NCBI GenBank assembly: GCA_016721015.1
Contig: JADKJL010000011.1
Span: 310,001 to 374,000 of the forward strand
DNA from: Lysobacterales bacterium
GTDB taxonomy: Bacteria > Pseudomonadota > Gammaproteobacteria > Xanthomonadales > Rhodanobacteraceae
Reading direction: 5' to 3'
Length of the DNA stretch: 64,000 nt
In this document: piece after piece, positions 17,310-26,072 of the stretch
How the letters are laid out: every line of letters begins with the position of its first letter
Numbering within the stretch: the first letter of the stretch is position 1
The notes under the pieces: model-generated
The model's database searches: none
The model's input: the letters and a program-made list of their open reading frames with translations, nothing else
Told to the model about the DNA's origin: nothing
Made by a program: the position numbers and the translations under genes

Positions 17310-19583
17310 ATGCGTCGCATTTCCCTGACTTTCGCGCTGCTGGCTGTCTGCGGCATTGCCTTTGCCAAGCCGGTCGCCGAAACCGCGACCCCGCTGGTGC
17401 TCAAGCCGACCGCCGACCAGACCGAAGCCGCGATCTGGGCAATGCGCTTTCTGTCGCGTTTCCACTACAAGCCGACGCCACTCGACGACGCGATGTCGGA
17501 AAAGATCTTCAAGGCCTATCTGGATAGCCTCGATGGCGATCACCTGTTCTTCACCCAGGCTGATATCGACAAGTTCGCGGTGGCCAAAGACAAGCTCGAC
17601 GATGCCATTTTCGAGCGCGATCTTTCCGTGCCGTTCGCGATGTTCAACTTGTATCAGGAACGCGTTGCCGGACGCCTCGACTATTCCCGCGAGTTGCTCG
17701 CCAAGCCGTTCGATTTCAGCAAGGACGAGTCTTACCAGTACGACCGGGCCAAGGCGCCGTGGGCCAAGGACACGGCCGAACTCGACGATCTCTGGCGCAA
17801 GCGCGTCAAGAACGACTGGCTGCGGCTCAAGCTGGCCGGCAAGCCCGGCAAAGAGATTCGGGACACGCTCGACAAGCGTTATTCCAATTACCTCGACCGC
17901 ATCCGCCAGCTCAACAGCGAGGATGTCTTCCAGACCTTCATGAACGCCTATGCGACCTCGATCGAGCCGCATACGAACTATCTCAGCCCGCGTGCCTCGG
18001 AGAATTTCGACATTGCGATGCGCTTGTCGCTGGAAGGCATTGGTGCCGTCCTGCAGCGCCTCGATGAATACACCGCGATCCGCGAGATCATTCCAGGCGG
18101 GCCTGCGGCCATATCCGGCAAGCTCAATGCCGGTGATCGCATCGTTGGCGTAGGCCAGGGCGCGAGCGGGCCGATCCTCGATGTGATCGGCTGGCGTCTC
18201 GATGACGTGGTCGACAAGATCCGCGGTGCCAAGGGAACCATCGTGCGCCTGGAAATCCTGCCCGATGCAGCCGGCCCGGATGGCAAGCACGAGATGCTGA
18301 CCCTGACCCGCAACAAGGTCAACGTCGAGGAGAGCGCGGCGAAGAAATCGGTCATCGATGTGAAGAACGGCGACACGACGCGTCGCATCGGCGTCATCAC
18401 CCTGCCAACCTTCTATCAGGATTTCGACGCACGTCGCCGCGGCGATGCCGATTACAAGAGCGCGACGCGGGATGTCGAGCGCCTGCTCGGCGAGCTGAGC
18501 GCGGAGAAGGTCGATGGTGTCGTTGTCGACCTGCGCAACAACGGCGGCGGTTCGCTCGATGAAGCCACTGATCTGACTGGCCTGTTCATCGACAAGGGGC
18601 CGGTTGTGCAGATTCGTGATGCCAGCGGCCGCGTCGAGGAAAAAAGCGACCGCCGCGCCGGCACCGCCTGGAGCGGTCCGTTGGCCGTGCTGGTCAATCG
18701 TGCTTCGGCATCCGCCTCGGAGATCTTTGCCGCCGCGATCCAGGATTATGGGCGTGGAGTGATCATTGGCGAGCCAACCTTTGGCAAGGGCACGGTGCAG
18801 AACCTGCTCAACATGGATGACATGGCGCGCAACGAAACGCCGACCTATGGCGATCTGAAAATGACCGTGCAGCAATTCTTCCGCATCAACGGCGGATCGA
18901 CTCAGCTGCGCGGCGTCACCCCCGAAATCAGCTTTCCGCTGACCGTGGCCAGTGACGAGTTTGGCGAATCGAGCTACGACAATGCCTTGCCGTGGACCTC
19001 GATCAGCAAGGCCGACTACAAGCCGGTGGCCGATCTGAAACCGCTGATCCCGATGTTGCTGGCGCGCCACCAGGCGCGGGCGGAAAAGGATGCGGAATGG
19101 AAAAATTTTGAAGCCGAGATCAACGATGCCAAGCGCATCCGCGCGGAGAAGAATTTCTCGCTGAATGAGAAAGTCCGCACCACGGAGCGCGACGATCAGG
19201 AAGCCAAGCGCAAGAAGCGCGACGCTCTCGCCGCAGCGTCGGAGGCGCCTGCCGAGGCGGCGCAAAAATCGTCGGAAGGTCCATCCGCAGAAGGTGCGAA
19301 GAAATCCGGTAACGGCGTCGCGGCGGATTCCGCGAAATCCGTCGTCAGCACCGAAGAGGACGATGATGCCGCGTCAGTTCCCTCGGCCGAAGACGACGGG
19401 CTGCAGCCGGATGAACGCAGCATTTCCAAGGATCTGGCTCGCGAGGAGAAGCGCAAGGCCAAGCGCGATATCGTCCTCAACGAAGCCGCACAGATCCTGT
19501 CTGACGAAATCGACCTGATCCACACCGATACCAAGCTCGCCGCCCGCATGCTGCCGCATGACGCAGCCGCAACGGTGGATTGA
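17310..19583 (+). CDS. prc: Tail-specific periplasmic protease Prc/Tsp
   Basis: Prc is a periplasmic S41 serine protease that degrades proteins with nonpolar C-termini and processes cell-wall enzymes. ATG 17310, with GGAGAG just upstream, starts a signal peptide (MRRISLTFALLAVCGIAFA); an ATG four codons earlier is possible. The 757-residue protein has a helical N-terminal domain, a PDZ domain at about 230-330 (EIIPGGPAAISGKLNAGDRI), the protease core with Ser468 and Lys493 (the 25-residue Ser-Lys spacing matches E. coli 430/455), and a C-terminal DUF3340-type domain. A low-complexity Ala/Glu/Lys/Ser stretch at about 640-700 is longer than usual. Confidence 0.95.
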   Translation: MRRISLTFALLAVCGIAFAKPVAETATPLVLKPTADQTEAAIWAMRFLSRFHYKPTPLDDAMSEKIFKAYLDSLDGDHLFFTQADIDKFAVAKDKLDDAIFERDLSVPFAMFNLYQERVAGRLDYSRELLAKPFDFSKDESYQYDRAKAPWAKDTAELDDLWRKRVKNDWLRLKLAGKPGKEIRDTLDKRYSNYLDRIRQLNSEDVFQTFMNAYATSIEPHTNYLSPRASENFDIAMRLSLEGIGAVLQRLDEYTAIREIIPGGPAAISGKLNAGDRIVGVGQGASGPILDVIGWRLDDVVDKIRGAKGTIVRLEILPDAAGPDGKHEMLTLTRNKVNVEESAAKKSVIDVKNGDTTRRIGVITLPTFYQDFDARRRGDADYKSATRDVERLLGELSAEKVDGVVVDLRNNGGGSLDEATDLTGLFIDKGPVVQIRDASGRVEEKSDRRAGTAWSGPLAVLVNRASASASEIFAAAIQDYGRGVIIGEPTFGKGTVQNLLNMDDMARNETPTYGDLKMTVQQFFRINGGSTQLRGVTPEISFPLTVASDEFGESSYDNALPWTSISKADYKPVADLKPLIPMLLARHQARAEKDAEWKNFEAEINDAKRIRAEKNFSLNEKVRTTERDDQEAKRKKRDALAAASEAPAEAAQKSSEGPSAEGAKKSGNGVAADSAKSVVSTEEDDDAASVPSAEDDGLQPDERSISKDLAREEKRKAKRDIVLNEAAQILSDEIDLIHTDTKLAARMLPHDAAATVD

Positions 19584-19605
19584 TTCGAATCGGGCGCGGG
19601 GTGTT

Positions 19606-20790
19606 GTAGTAGTGACTTCAGTCCCGATGCTTTTGCGGGGTCTTGGCGAAGGGCATCGCGGTTGAAACCGCTCTCACGGGAAATGGGCGATGCGACCGGC
19701 GTCGTGGGAGTGACTTCAGTCACGAGGCTTGTGCGCGATCTTGGCGAAGGGCATCGCGGTTGAAACCGCTCCCACGAGAAATCGGCATTCTGACCGGATA
19801 GTCGTGGGAGTGAGTCGTGCTTGTGCGCGGTCTTGGCGAAGGGCATCGCGGTTGAAACCGCTCCCACGAGAAATCGGCATTCTGACCGTTGTCGGGGAGT
19901 GACTTCAGTCGCTTGTGGGGGTCTTGGCGAAGGGCATCGCGGTTGAAACCGCTCCCATGGGAAATCGGCGATGCGACAGGCGTCGTGGGAGTGACTTCAG
20001 TCCCGATGCTTGGCGCGTCTTGGCGAAGGCATCGCGGTTGAAACCGCTCCCAGAGGTGTGCGGCAGCCTGCGTCTTGGCGAAGGGCATCGCGGTTGAAAC
20101 CGTCCCAGGGAAATGGGCATCGGGAGCGCGGGGGTGACTTCAGTCCCATGCTTGTGGGCGGTCTTGGCGAAGGGCATCGCGGTTGAAACCGCTCCCAGGG
20201 AAATGGATGCGACAGGCGTCGTGGGAGTGACTTCAGTCCCGAGGCTTGTGCGCTGTCTTGGCGAAGGGCATCGCGGTTGAAACCGCTCCCACGGGAAATG
20301 GGCGATGCGACCGGCGTCGAAGGAGTGACTTCAGTCCCGATGCTTTTGCGCGATCTTGGCGAAGGGCATCGCGGTTGAAACCGCTCCCACGGGAAATCGG
20401 CATTCTGACCGGTTGTCGTGGGAGTGACTTCAGTCAGCTTGTGGGCGGTCTTGGCGAAGGGCATCGCGGTTGAAACCGCTCTCACGGGAAATGGGCGATG
20501 CGACCGGCGTCGAAGGAGTGACTTCAGTCACGATGCTTGTGGGCGGTCTTGGCGAAAGGCATCGCGGTTGAAACCGCTCCCACGAGAAATCGGCATTCTG
20601 ACCGGATTGTCGTGGGAGTGACTTCAGTCACGATGCTTTTGCGGGGTCTTGGCGAAGGGCATCGCGGTTGAAACCGCTCCCACGAGAAATCGGCATTCTG
20701 GCCGGATTGTCGTGGGGGTGATTTCAGTCACGATACTTGTGCGCGCTCTTGGCGTAGGGCATCGCGGTTGAAGCCGCTCCCACAGCTCCA
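19606..20790. repeat. Tandem array of 13 REP/BIME units
   Basis: Thirteen units follow each other with a period of 91-100 bases (one short unit of 56). Each normally carries two REP palindromes in opposite orientation: GTGGGAG-TGACTTCAGTCA-CGATGC and its inverse-type partner GCATCG-CGGTTGAAACCG-CTCCCAC. The latter begins at 19653, 19751, 19843, 19934, 20029, 20085, 20174, 20268, 20367, 20461, 20559, 20659 and 20759. Between them are a conserved TCTTGGCGAAGG leader and variable GAAATSGGCRWTSYGACC spacers. The stems differ in sequence but stay paired. Minus-strand reading frames here encode only a repeated GFNRDA-type peptide and are not genes. Confidence 0.93.
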
Positions 20791-20815
20791 TTGAACCGTT
20801 CCGGTCTCCAGAATT

Positions 20816-20879
20816 CCGCTCACCGCTCACCGCTCACCGCTCACCGCTCACCGCTTTCCGCTCATCGCTCACCGCTCAC
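20816..20879. repeat. Heptanucleotide tandem repeat (CCGCTCA, about 9 units)
   Basis: CCGCTCA is repeated about nine times with two imperfect units (CCGCTTT, TCGCTCA-like), directly after the REP array and running into the last codons and stop of the aminopeptidase gene. The unit length is seven, so copy-number change shifts the reading frame but affects only the extreme 3' end. Confidence 0.85.
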
Positions 20880-22255
20880 GCATAGCGTTTCTTGAGGAAC
20901 TCGAGATACGCGCGCAGGCCCTGGGCTTCACCGCCCTTGGGGTGGCCGGGGCGCTCGGAGTCGTTCCACGAATAGACGTCCAGGTGACACCACGGTGTCG
21001 CGTCGGGAACGAAGCGTTCGAGGAACAGGGCGGCCGTGATTGCGCCGGCATGCCTTGAGCTGCCCGAGTTGGCGAGATCGGCGATGTAGGATTCGAGCAT
21101 GGTCAGGTAGGGTCGCCACAGCGGCATGCGCCAGAGCGGATCCTGGGTCTGGCTGCCGGCGCCGAGCAGGGCATTGGCGATATCGTCGCGATTGCAGAAC
21201 AAGGCCGGCAGGTCGGGCCCGAGGGCAACGCGGGCGGCTCCGGTGAGGGTCGCGAAATCGAGGATCAGGTCGGGCTTCATCTCGCCGGCATAGGCCAGCG
21301 CATCGCACAGGACAAGGCGACCTTCGGCGTCGGTGTTGTCGATCTCGACGCTGATATTGCCGCGCGTGCGGATCACTTCGCCGGGGCGGAACGAGTCGCT
21401 CGAGACGGCATTCTCGACGGCCGGAATCAGCAGGCTCAGGCGAACCGGAAGTTTGGCGTCGAGGATCAAGCCGGCGAGAGCGATCGCGTGCGCCGCGCCG
21501 CCCATGTCCTTCTTCATCCAGCGCATGCCATCGGCGGTTTTCAGATCCAGCCCGCCACTGTCGAAGCACACGCCCTTGCCGACGAGCACGACATGCGGGG
21601 CCGAAGCATCGCCGTGCGACAGCATGGCGAGCCTGGGCGCTCGCGCCGCCGTGGCCGCACGGCCGACCGCGTGGATGGTTGGAAAGTTGTCACGCAACAA
21701 TTCGTCACCAAGCCATTCCCGGTAGTCGCAGTGATGACGCCTGGCGAGCGAAGCGACGGCGGCGGCCAGCTCGGCCGGGCCCATGTCCTGGGTCGGCGTG
21801 TTGATCAGGTCGCGAGTCAGCGTTGCCGCCTCGGCCAGACTCGACACTTGCGCGCGCGTCGCTTCATCGATGACCAGGCGCGCCGCATCGCGGTTGGCCC
21901 GGCGATAGCGGCTGAATCGATAGGCGCCCAGCGCCCAGCCGAGAGCGGCCTGGGCCGGATCGAGGGCAAGGCCGCGCGTATCGAGGTGATAGTTTCCGAG
22001 CGGCAATCGACGCGGCAGCGAGGCAAGCGCATACAGGCCGCTGTTCGGCGCACATCCGGCGAGCATGATCGGGCCGCTTTCGCTGCTTTTGCCGAGACCA
22101 AGAAAGCGGCCGCTTTCACCCTTGAATTCATTCGCCGCACACAGCTCGCGAGCGTGCTCGCCCAGCATGGCGATGGTGTCATCGAAGCTCTTCGTATCGA
22201 CGGCGATGAGAGCGGTCGAAGCGCTTGCGTCAGCGGCGCTGATCCATGCATCCAT
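20876..22255 (-). CDS. M17-family leucyl aminopeptidase
   Basis: This 459-residue cytosolic metallopeptidase of family M17 removes N-terminal amino acids. The two-metal site motifs are intact: VGKGVCFDSGGLDLKTADGM with the metal-binding Lys and Asp, and the hallmark NTDAEGRLVLCDAL with Asp and Glu ligands and the bicarbonate-binding Arg. The N-terminal regulatory domain is short, closer to PepB/YtfM-type members than to PepA (503). The gene lies 11 bases after the HAD phosphatase on the same strand and is probably the last gene of a pstS-like/HAD/aminopeptidase transcript. Confidence 0.9.
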   Translation of the reverse strand: MDAWISAADASASTALIAVDTKSFDDTIAMLGEHARELCAANEFKGESGRFLGLGKSSESGPIMLAGCAPNSGLYALASLPRRLPLGNYHLDTRGLALDPAQAALGWALGAYRFSRYRRANRDAARLVIDEATRAQVSSLAEAATLTRDLINTPTQDMGPAELAAAVASLARRHHCDYREWLGDELLRDNFPTIHAVGRAATAARAPRLAMLSHGDASAPHVVLVGKGVCFDSGGLDLKTADGMRWMKKDMGGAAHAIALAGLILDAKLPVRLSLLIPAVENAVSSDSFRPGEVIRTRGNISVEIDNTDAEGRLVLCDALAYAGEMKPDLILDFATLTGAARVALGPDLPALFCNRDDIANALLGAGSQTQDPLWRMPLWRPYLTMLESYIADLANSGSSRHAGAITAALFLERFVPDATPWCHLDVYSWNDSERPGHPKGGEAQGLRAYLEFLKKRYA

Positions 22256-22266
22256 GGGTAATCTCG

Positions 22267-22977
22267 TCAGGTTGAAGGCAAGGGGTTCGGGATTGAATGG
22301 AGGTCGAGCCAGTTGGCCAGCGCATTGAGGTCAGCCATTTCGAGATCCGGTTTGACCTCGTGGCTCCACGCCGCCGCCTGACGGTTGAGCCAGACCGTGC
22401 GCATGCCGGCATCGCGTGCGCCAACGACGTCGGCGAGTGGATCGTCACCGACATGCAGGACGTGCTCGGGGGCGAGGCCGAGGCGCTCGCAGGCATGGTG
22501 AAAGATATCGGCTGCAGGTTTGGCCACGCCCATCTCACCGGCACTCACGCTGAAGCGAAAATGCCCGTGCAGACCGATACGATCGAGCTCGGCGGTGCCG
22601 TTGGAGATGCTGATCAGGGGAAATCGGGCCGCCATCCGGGTCAGGGCCGCGCTGGTATCGGCATAGCATTCGACCTCGTTGCGCACGCGCACGTAGATCG
22701 CGTAGGTGCGCTCGATCCAGTCATCGCCCAGCTTGAACGGTGCAAATGCGCGGCGCAGGGTCAGGCGTCGTTGCGCGCCGAAATCATGGGCCAGCTCCGG
22801 ATGTTCGCTGGCGACCTCGTCGCGCAGGGCGCGCATCGATTCGATCGGCCACGCTGCCGCCACTTCCGGGCAGTTCGCACGGAGCCAGTCGTCGACGCTG
22901 CGCTCGACCCGCTCGATGACCGGGCCGATTGGCCAGAGTGTGTCGTCGAGATCGAGCGAGATGGCGCGGATGTGCAT
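22267..22977 (-). CDS. HAD-superfamily hydrolase, YigB-like
   Basis: The 236-residue protein has the four HAD motifs: ISLDLDDTLWP with the nucleophile Asp, ISISNGT with the motif II Ser, the motif III Lys in MGVAKPAADIF, and VGDDPLADVVGA with the acidic motif IV. The helical cap and FHHACERLGLAPEHVLHVGDD resemble E. coli YigB, an FMN/ribitylaminouracil-phosphate phosphatase. Substrate cannot be read from sequence. It lies 14 bases downstream of the PstS-like gene and 11 bases upstream of the aminopeptidase. Confidence 0.85.
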   Translation of the reverse strand: MHIRAISLDLDDTLWPIGPVIERVERSVDDWLRANCPEVAAAWPIESMRALRDEVASEHPELAHDFGAQRRLTLRRAFAPFKLGDDWIERTYAIYVRVRNEVECYADTSAALTRMAARFPLISISNGTAELDRIGLHGHFRFSVSAGEMGVAKPAADIFHHACERLGLAPEHVLHVGDDPLADVVGARDAGMRTVWLNRQAAAWSHEVKPDLEMADLNALANWLDLHSIPNPLPST

Positions 22978-22991
22978 CGGGGAGGTCGCGA

Positions 22992-24134
22992 TCAGTCCGG
23001 TTTCTTGTCGCTCGCCTTGGCCGCTTCGGCGTCGGCCTTGGCCTGTTCCGCACGCGACAGGTTCTCGCGGGCGCGCAGGGTCGAATCGGCACCGGGCGCG
23101 GTGGCGATGCGTTCCTGCAGCGTCGCGCGCGGAGCGGCGACCAGTCGCATCTCGGGCTCGCGCGGCATGGCGGCGACATCGGCCGGGGTCACCGCGACAA
23201 TCGCGGAATCAATCAGGGCCAGACGGGCACTATCACGGGTATAAACGTCGCCAGCTTCCGCAAACGGCACCAGCTGGTGCTTGCGCATGACTTGCTCGGC
23301 CGCAGGCGATCCAAGGAAGCGCACGAAGTCATCAACTTGCGAACGGTTGGGTGCGTCGGCGCGCTGCACGACATAAAGCGTGATGAACAGCGGATAGCTG
23401 CCATCGGCAATGCTCTGGGAAGTTGCGGTGCTGCCTTCGACGCTGAGCATTTTTACGCCCTTGTTGGCGAACACGCTGGACAAGGCGGTCAGACCCAGGC
23501 CGTTCGGATCGATCGCGATCCCCTCTTCGAGCTTGCTCGTGTTGAGATACAGGCGTGGCGCCGCGACCCTTTGCTCGCCGCGCTTGTAGAGCAGGCGCCG
23601 AAAACTGAACTCGACGCCATCCAGTGGTGCGGCAATCGAATACAGGTTGATCGGGGCATCGCTTCCACCAATCTCCTGCCAGTTCTTGATCCGGCCCAGA
23701 TAGATCTGACGCAACTGGGCGAGAGAAATCGTGCTGACCGGATTGCGCGGATGAGTGACCGCGACGATCGCATCGAGCGCCACCGGCTGGAAGATCAGCG
23801 GCTTCTCGGACTCGCGCGCTTCGTTCATCGAGCGGGCGCTGCCGGCAATGTCTGCCTTGCCTTCGATGACCGCATCGATCCCGGAGATCGTGCTGAACGG
23901 CTGCACGGTCAGCAGACCCTGCTCCTGCTTGCGATAGATTTCGACGAGATCGCTGGTGAATCCGCGCGCCGAGACGATATCGCCACGCCAGGTGATGCTG
24001 GCCTTCGGCACGAATGACGCCGACTTGCCGCCACCGGCGGCGCTTGCGGATGACATCGAGCTGACGAAAATCAGCATGGCAAGTGCGGTAACCGCAATGA
24101 TTCTGCTGAACACGGTGGAGCGCTGAACAAACAT
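22992..24134 (-). CDS. PstS-like phosphate-binding periplasmic or secreted protein
   Basis: The start at 24134 gives a signal peptide (STVFSRIIAVTALAMLIFVSSMSSASA) and a 380-residue PBP-like protein. SARGFTSDLVEIYRKQ, GIDAVIEGKADIAGSARSM, HPRNPVSTISLAQLRQIYLG and IKNWQEIGGSDAPINLYS are typical of PstS-family phosphate binders. The C-terminus carries an unusual charged, Ala-rich helix (ENLSRAEQAKADAEAAKASD). There are no pstCAB genes here. Instead it is divergent from gspL of the type II secretion system. Some PstS-like proteins of Pseudomonas are type II substrates, so secretion is plausible but unproven. No strong ribosome-binding site is seen. Confidence 0.82.
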   Translation of the reverse strand: MFVQRSTVFSRIIAVTALAMLIFVSSMSSASAAGGGKSASFVPKASITWRGDIVSARGFTSDLVEIYRKQEQGLLTVQPFSTISGIDAVIEGKADIAGSARSMNEARESEKPLIFQPVALDAIVAVTHPRNPVSTISLAQLRQIYLGRIKNWQEIGGSDAPINLYSIAAPLDGVEFSFRRLLYKRGEQRVAAPRLYLNTSKLEEGIAIDPNGLGLTALSSVFANKGVKMLSVEGSTATSQSIADGSYPLFITLYVVQRADAPNRSQVDDFVRFLGSPAAEQVMRKHQLVPFAEAGDVYTRDSARLALIDSAIVAVTPADVAAMPREPEMRLVAAPRATLQERIATAPGADSTLRARENLSRAEQAKADAEAAKASDKKPD

Positions 24135-24266
24135 AGGCGAATAGCTGGCCCGAGGCCGATACGGAAAGAGGCGAACTTTAACATGCGCCCTGTCATGGCA
24201 CGGCCTTGTTGTGCGCCGATGCGGCCTTTGCCGGGGTTTTGCTCGAATGCGCTGCGCCCGGGTGAT

Positions 24267-24296
24267 TTCCGGCAAGCGCCGCGCTTCTCGTACAAT
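24267..24296 (+). promoter_or_regulatory. Candidate gspL promoter
   Basis: TACAAT (24291-24296) is a good -10 box 26 bases before the gspL ATG; the only -35 candidate is TTCCGG (24267-24272) at an 18-base spacing, which is weak. The 188-base divergent region otherwise shows nothing clear. Confidence 0.3.
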
Positions 24297-24322
24297 CGAC
24301 CGGATCCCCAGGATATGCACGC

Positions 24323-25522
24323 ATGCCCGATCGTCTCATTTTGCGTCTCGACCCAGCCGGTGGCCTGACCTGGCTGCGCCACTCGGTGGATGGACGCATG
24401 CTTTCGTCGAGCCAGCACGGTGCGCCACCCGCCAACGTGATCGCGTCGGCGGGGGAAATCGTGGTGCTGGTTCCGGCCGAGGATGTCTTGCTGATCGAAA
24501 CCCGGGTCAATGCGCGCAGCGCAGCACAGTTGCAACAGGCGATACCGTTCGCGGTCGAGGACCAGTTGCTCGGCGCGGTCGAGGATCAGCATTTTGCGAT
24601 CCAGGCCATTGCCGAAGACAGGGTCGGCGTCGCCGTGCTTGCACGCACGCGGTTGCAGGAATGGATCGAAAAGCTCGGCAGCCTCGGCGTGCGCGCGGAT
24701 GTGATCCTGCCCGAATCGCTGGCCTTGCCGGTGTCGGATGACTCCGCAACGGCGATGATCGATGCCGGGCGCGTCCTGGTGCGGCTTGGCCCATGGTCGG
24801 CCATCGCCTGCTCGAACGCCGATCTTGGCGACTGGCTTGCGCAATTGCGTGCGGCCGGAATCGATCGCGCGATTGTCGCCCATGATTTTGATGGCGATGT
24901 CCAACCCGCAATCGAAAGCGGATTTGCCTCGTATCAGGGTGGCCAGCGTGATCCGTTGGCGTTTCTCGCACGCAACCTGCACAAGCCGTCGATCAACCTG
25001 CTCGCCGGCGCGTTTGCCAGCGGCCATCGCCAGGCGCGTGGCACACGCTGGTGGCGTCGCGTTGCGGTGCTGGCTGCCGCCGTGGTTTTGGCGGCCTTCG
25101 TTCAGCGTGGACTCGAGGTTCGGCAGCTTTCGCAGAACCTCGCGCGCGTTGATGCGGCGATGTCCGACAGCCTGCTCAAGACCTTCCCCGATCTGGGTGC
25201 CGCCGAACGCTCGCGGGCACCGCAAAGCGTCATGCGTGATCGTCTCGAACGTCTGCGCGGTGGCAGCGAAACCAGCGGCTTTCTGCGCCTGATCGGCCAG
25301 ATTGCGCCGGTACTTGGCCGCACCACGCGCACCCAGATGCGCGGTCTCGAATTCCGCAACGGCATCCTCGAAGTCGGCTTGCGTGCTCCCGATGTGGCCA
25401 CGCTCGACAGCATGCGCGAGCAGTTTTCGGCGATCCCGGGCCTGAGCGCCGAAGTCACCGCGTCGATCCCGGCCGATGCCGGTGTTGATGGTCGCATTCG
25501 CATCCGCGGAGACGCGCCATGA
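24323..25522 (+). CDS. gspL: Type II secretion system protein GspL
   Basis: GspL is the bitopic inner-membrane subunit that binds the GspE ATPase in the cytoplasm and GspM in the periplasm. The 399-residue protein has an actin-like cytoplasmic domain (QAIPFAVEDQLLGAVEDQHF is the family signature), one membrane helix at about 238-256 (RVAVLAAAVVLAAFV), a periplasmic coiled coil and a ferredoxin-like end. AGGA lies nine bases before the ATG. gspM follows with an ATGA overlap. gspK, normally just upstream, is absent; the upstream neighbour is a divergent PstS-like gene. Confidence 0.93.
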   Translation: MPDRLILRLDPAGGLTWLRHSVDGRMLSSSQHGAPPANVIASAGEIVVLVPAEDVLLIETRVNARSAAQLQQAIPFAVEDQLLGAVEDQHFAIQAIAEDRVGVAVLARTRLQEWIEKLGSLGVRADVILPESLALPVSDDSATAMIDAGRVLVRLGPWSAIACSNADLGDWLAQLRAAGIDRAIVAHDFDGDVQPAIESGFASYQGGQRDPLAFLARNLHKPSINLLAGAFASGHRQARGTRWWRRVAVLAAAVVLAAFVQRGLEVRQLSQNLARVDAAMSDSLLKTFPDLGAAERSRAPQSVMRDRLERLRGGSETSGFLRLIGQIAPVLGRTTRTQMRGLEFRNGILEVGLRAPDVATLDSMREQFSAIPGLSAEVTASIPADAGVDGRIRIRGDAP

Positions 25523-26010
25523 TGTCCGCATGGTGGAATCAACTCGCCGTGCGCGATCGTCGCGTGCTGGTTGTCGGCAGTGTGGTCGTTGCGATCTTCC
25601 TGGCCTGGTCGTTCGTCTGGCATCCGTTGGCGAACGAGCGTTCGCGACTCGCCAGCCAGCTCGACAATTCCAGGCGCGATCTGGCCTTCGTCCGCGTCGC
25701 CGAGACCGAAGTCGAACATCTTCGCAATGCCGGCGTGCGCTCGCGTGCCGATCGGCAAGGCAAGTCGCTGCTTGCGTTGGCCGATGTCAGTGCGCGCGCC
25801 GGCGGTCTGGAAGGTGCGCTCAAGCGCCTTGAACCGGTCGGCCCGAACAGCGTGCGTGCCAGCTTCGAGTTCGCTTCGTTCGACGTGCTGATGAACTGGA
25901 TCGAGGGTATGGCGCGCGACTATGGTGTGCAGATCACCGATTTCTCGGCGGATCGTATCGATGCCAACGGTCTCGTCAATGCGCGGCTGACCCTGGAGGA
26001 CGTGCCTTGA
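25519..26010 (+). CDS. gspM: Type II secretion system protein GspM
   Basis: The 163-residue bitopic protein has a short cytoplasmic N-terminus (MMSAWWNQLAVRDRRVL), one membrane helix at about 17-34 and a periplasmic coiled coil plus ferredoxin-like domain, matching GspM. WNQLAVRDRRVL is a familiar GspM start. It overlaps gspL by ATGA and partners it in the inner-membrane platform. gspN follows after 62 bases. Confidence 0.9.
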   Translation: MMSAWWNQLAVRDRRVLVVGSVVVAIFLAWSFVWHPLANERSRLASQLDNSRRDLAFVRVAETEVEHLRNAGVRSRADRQGKSLLALADVSARAGGLEGALKRLEPVGPNSVRASFEFASFDVLMNWIEGMARDYGVQITDFSADRIDANGLVNARLTLEDVP

Positions 26011-26072
26011 GTTTCCGGTTCACGTGCACGCCGTTGTTGGTTGTTTCCACGTTTCCCATGAATAGTTGAGCA

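Noticed and set aside
19720..20485. Overlapping minus-strand reading frames across the repeat array
   Set aside because: They encode only the repeated peptide GFNRDALRQD-like from each REP unit, with no ribosome-binding sites; they are by-products of repeat sequence without stops.
19606..20790. CRISPR array
   Set aside because: Repeat-like units with a regular period, but the spacers are themselves similar to each other, units contain paired palindromes typical of REPs, and no cas genes are present.
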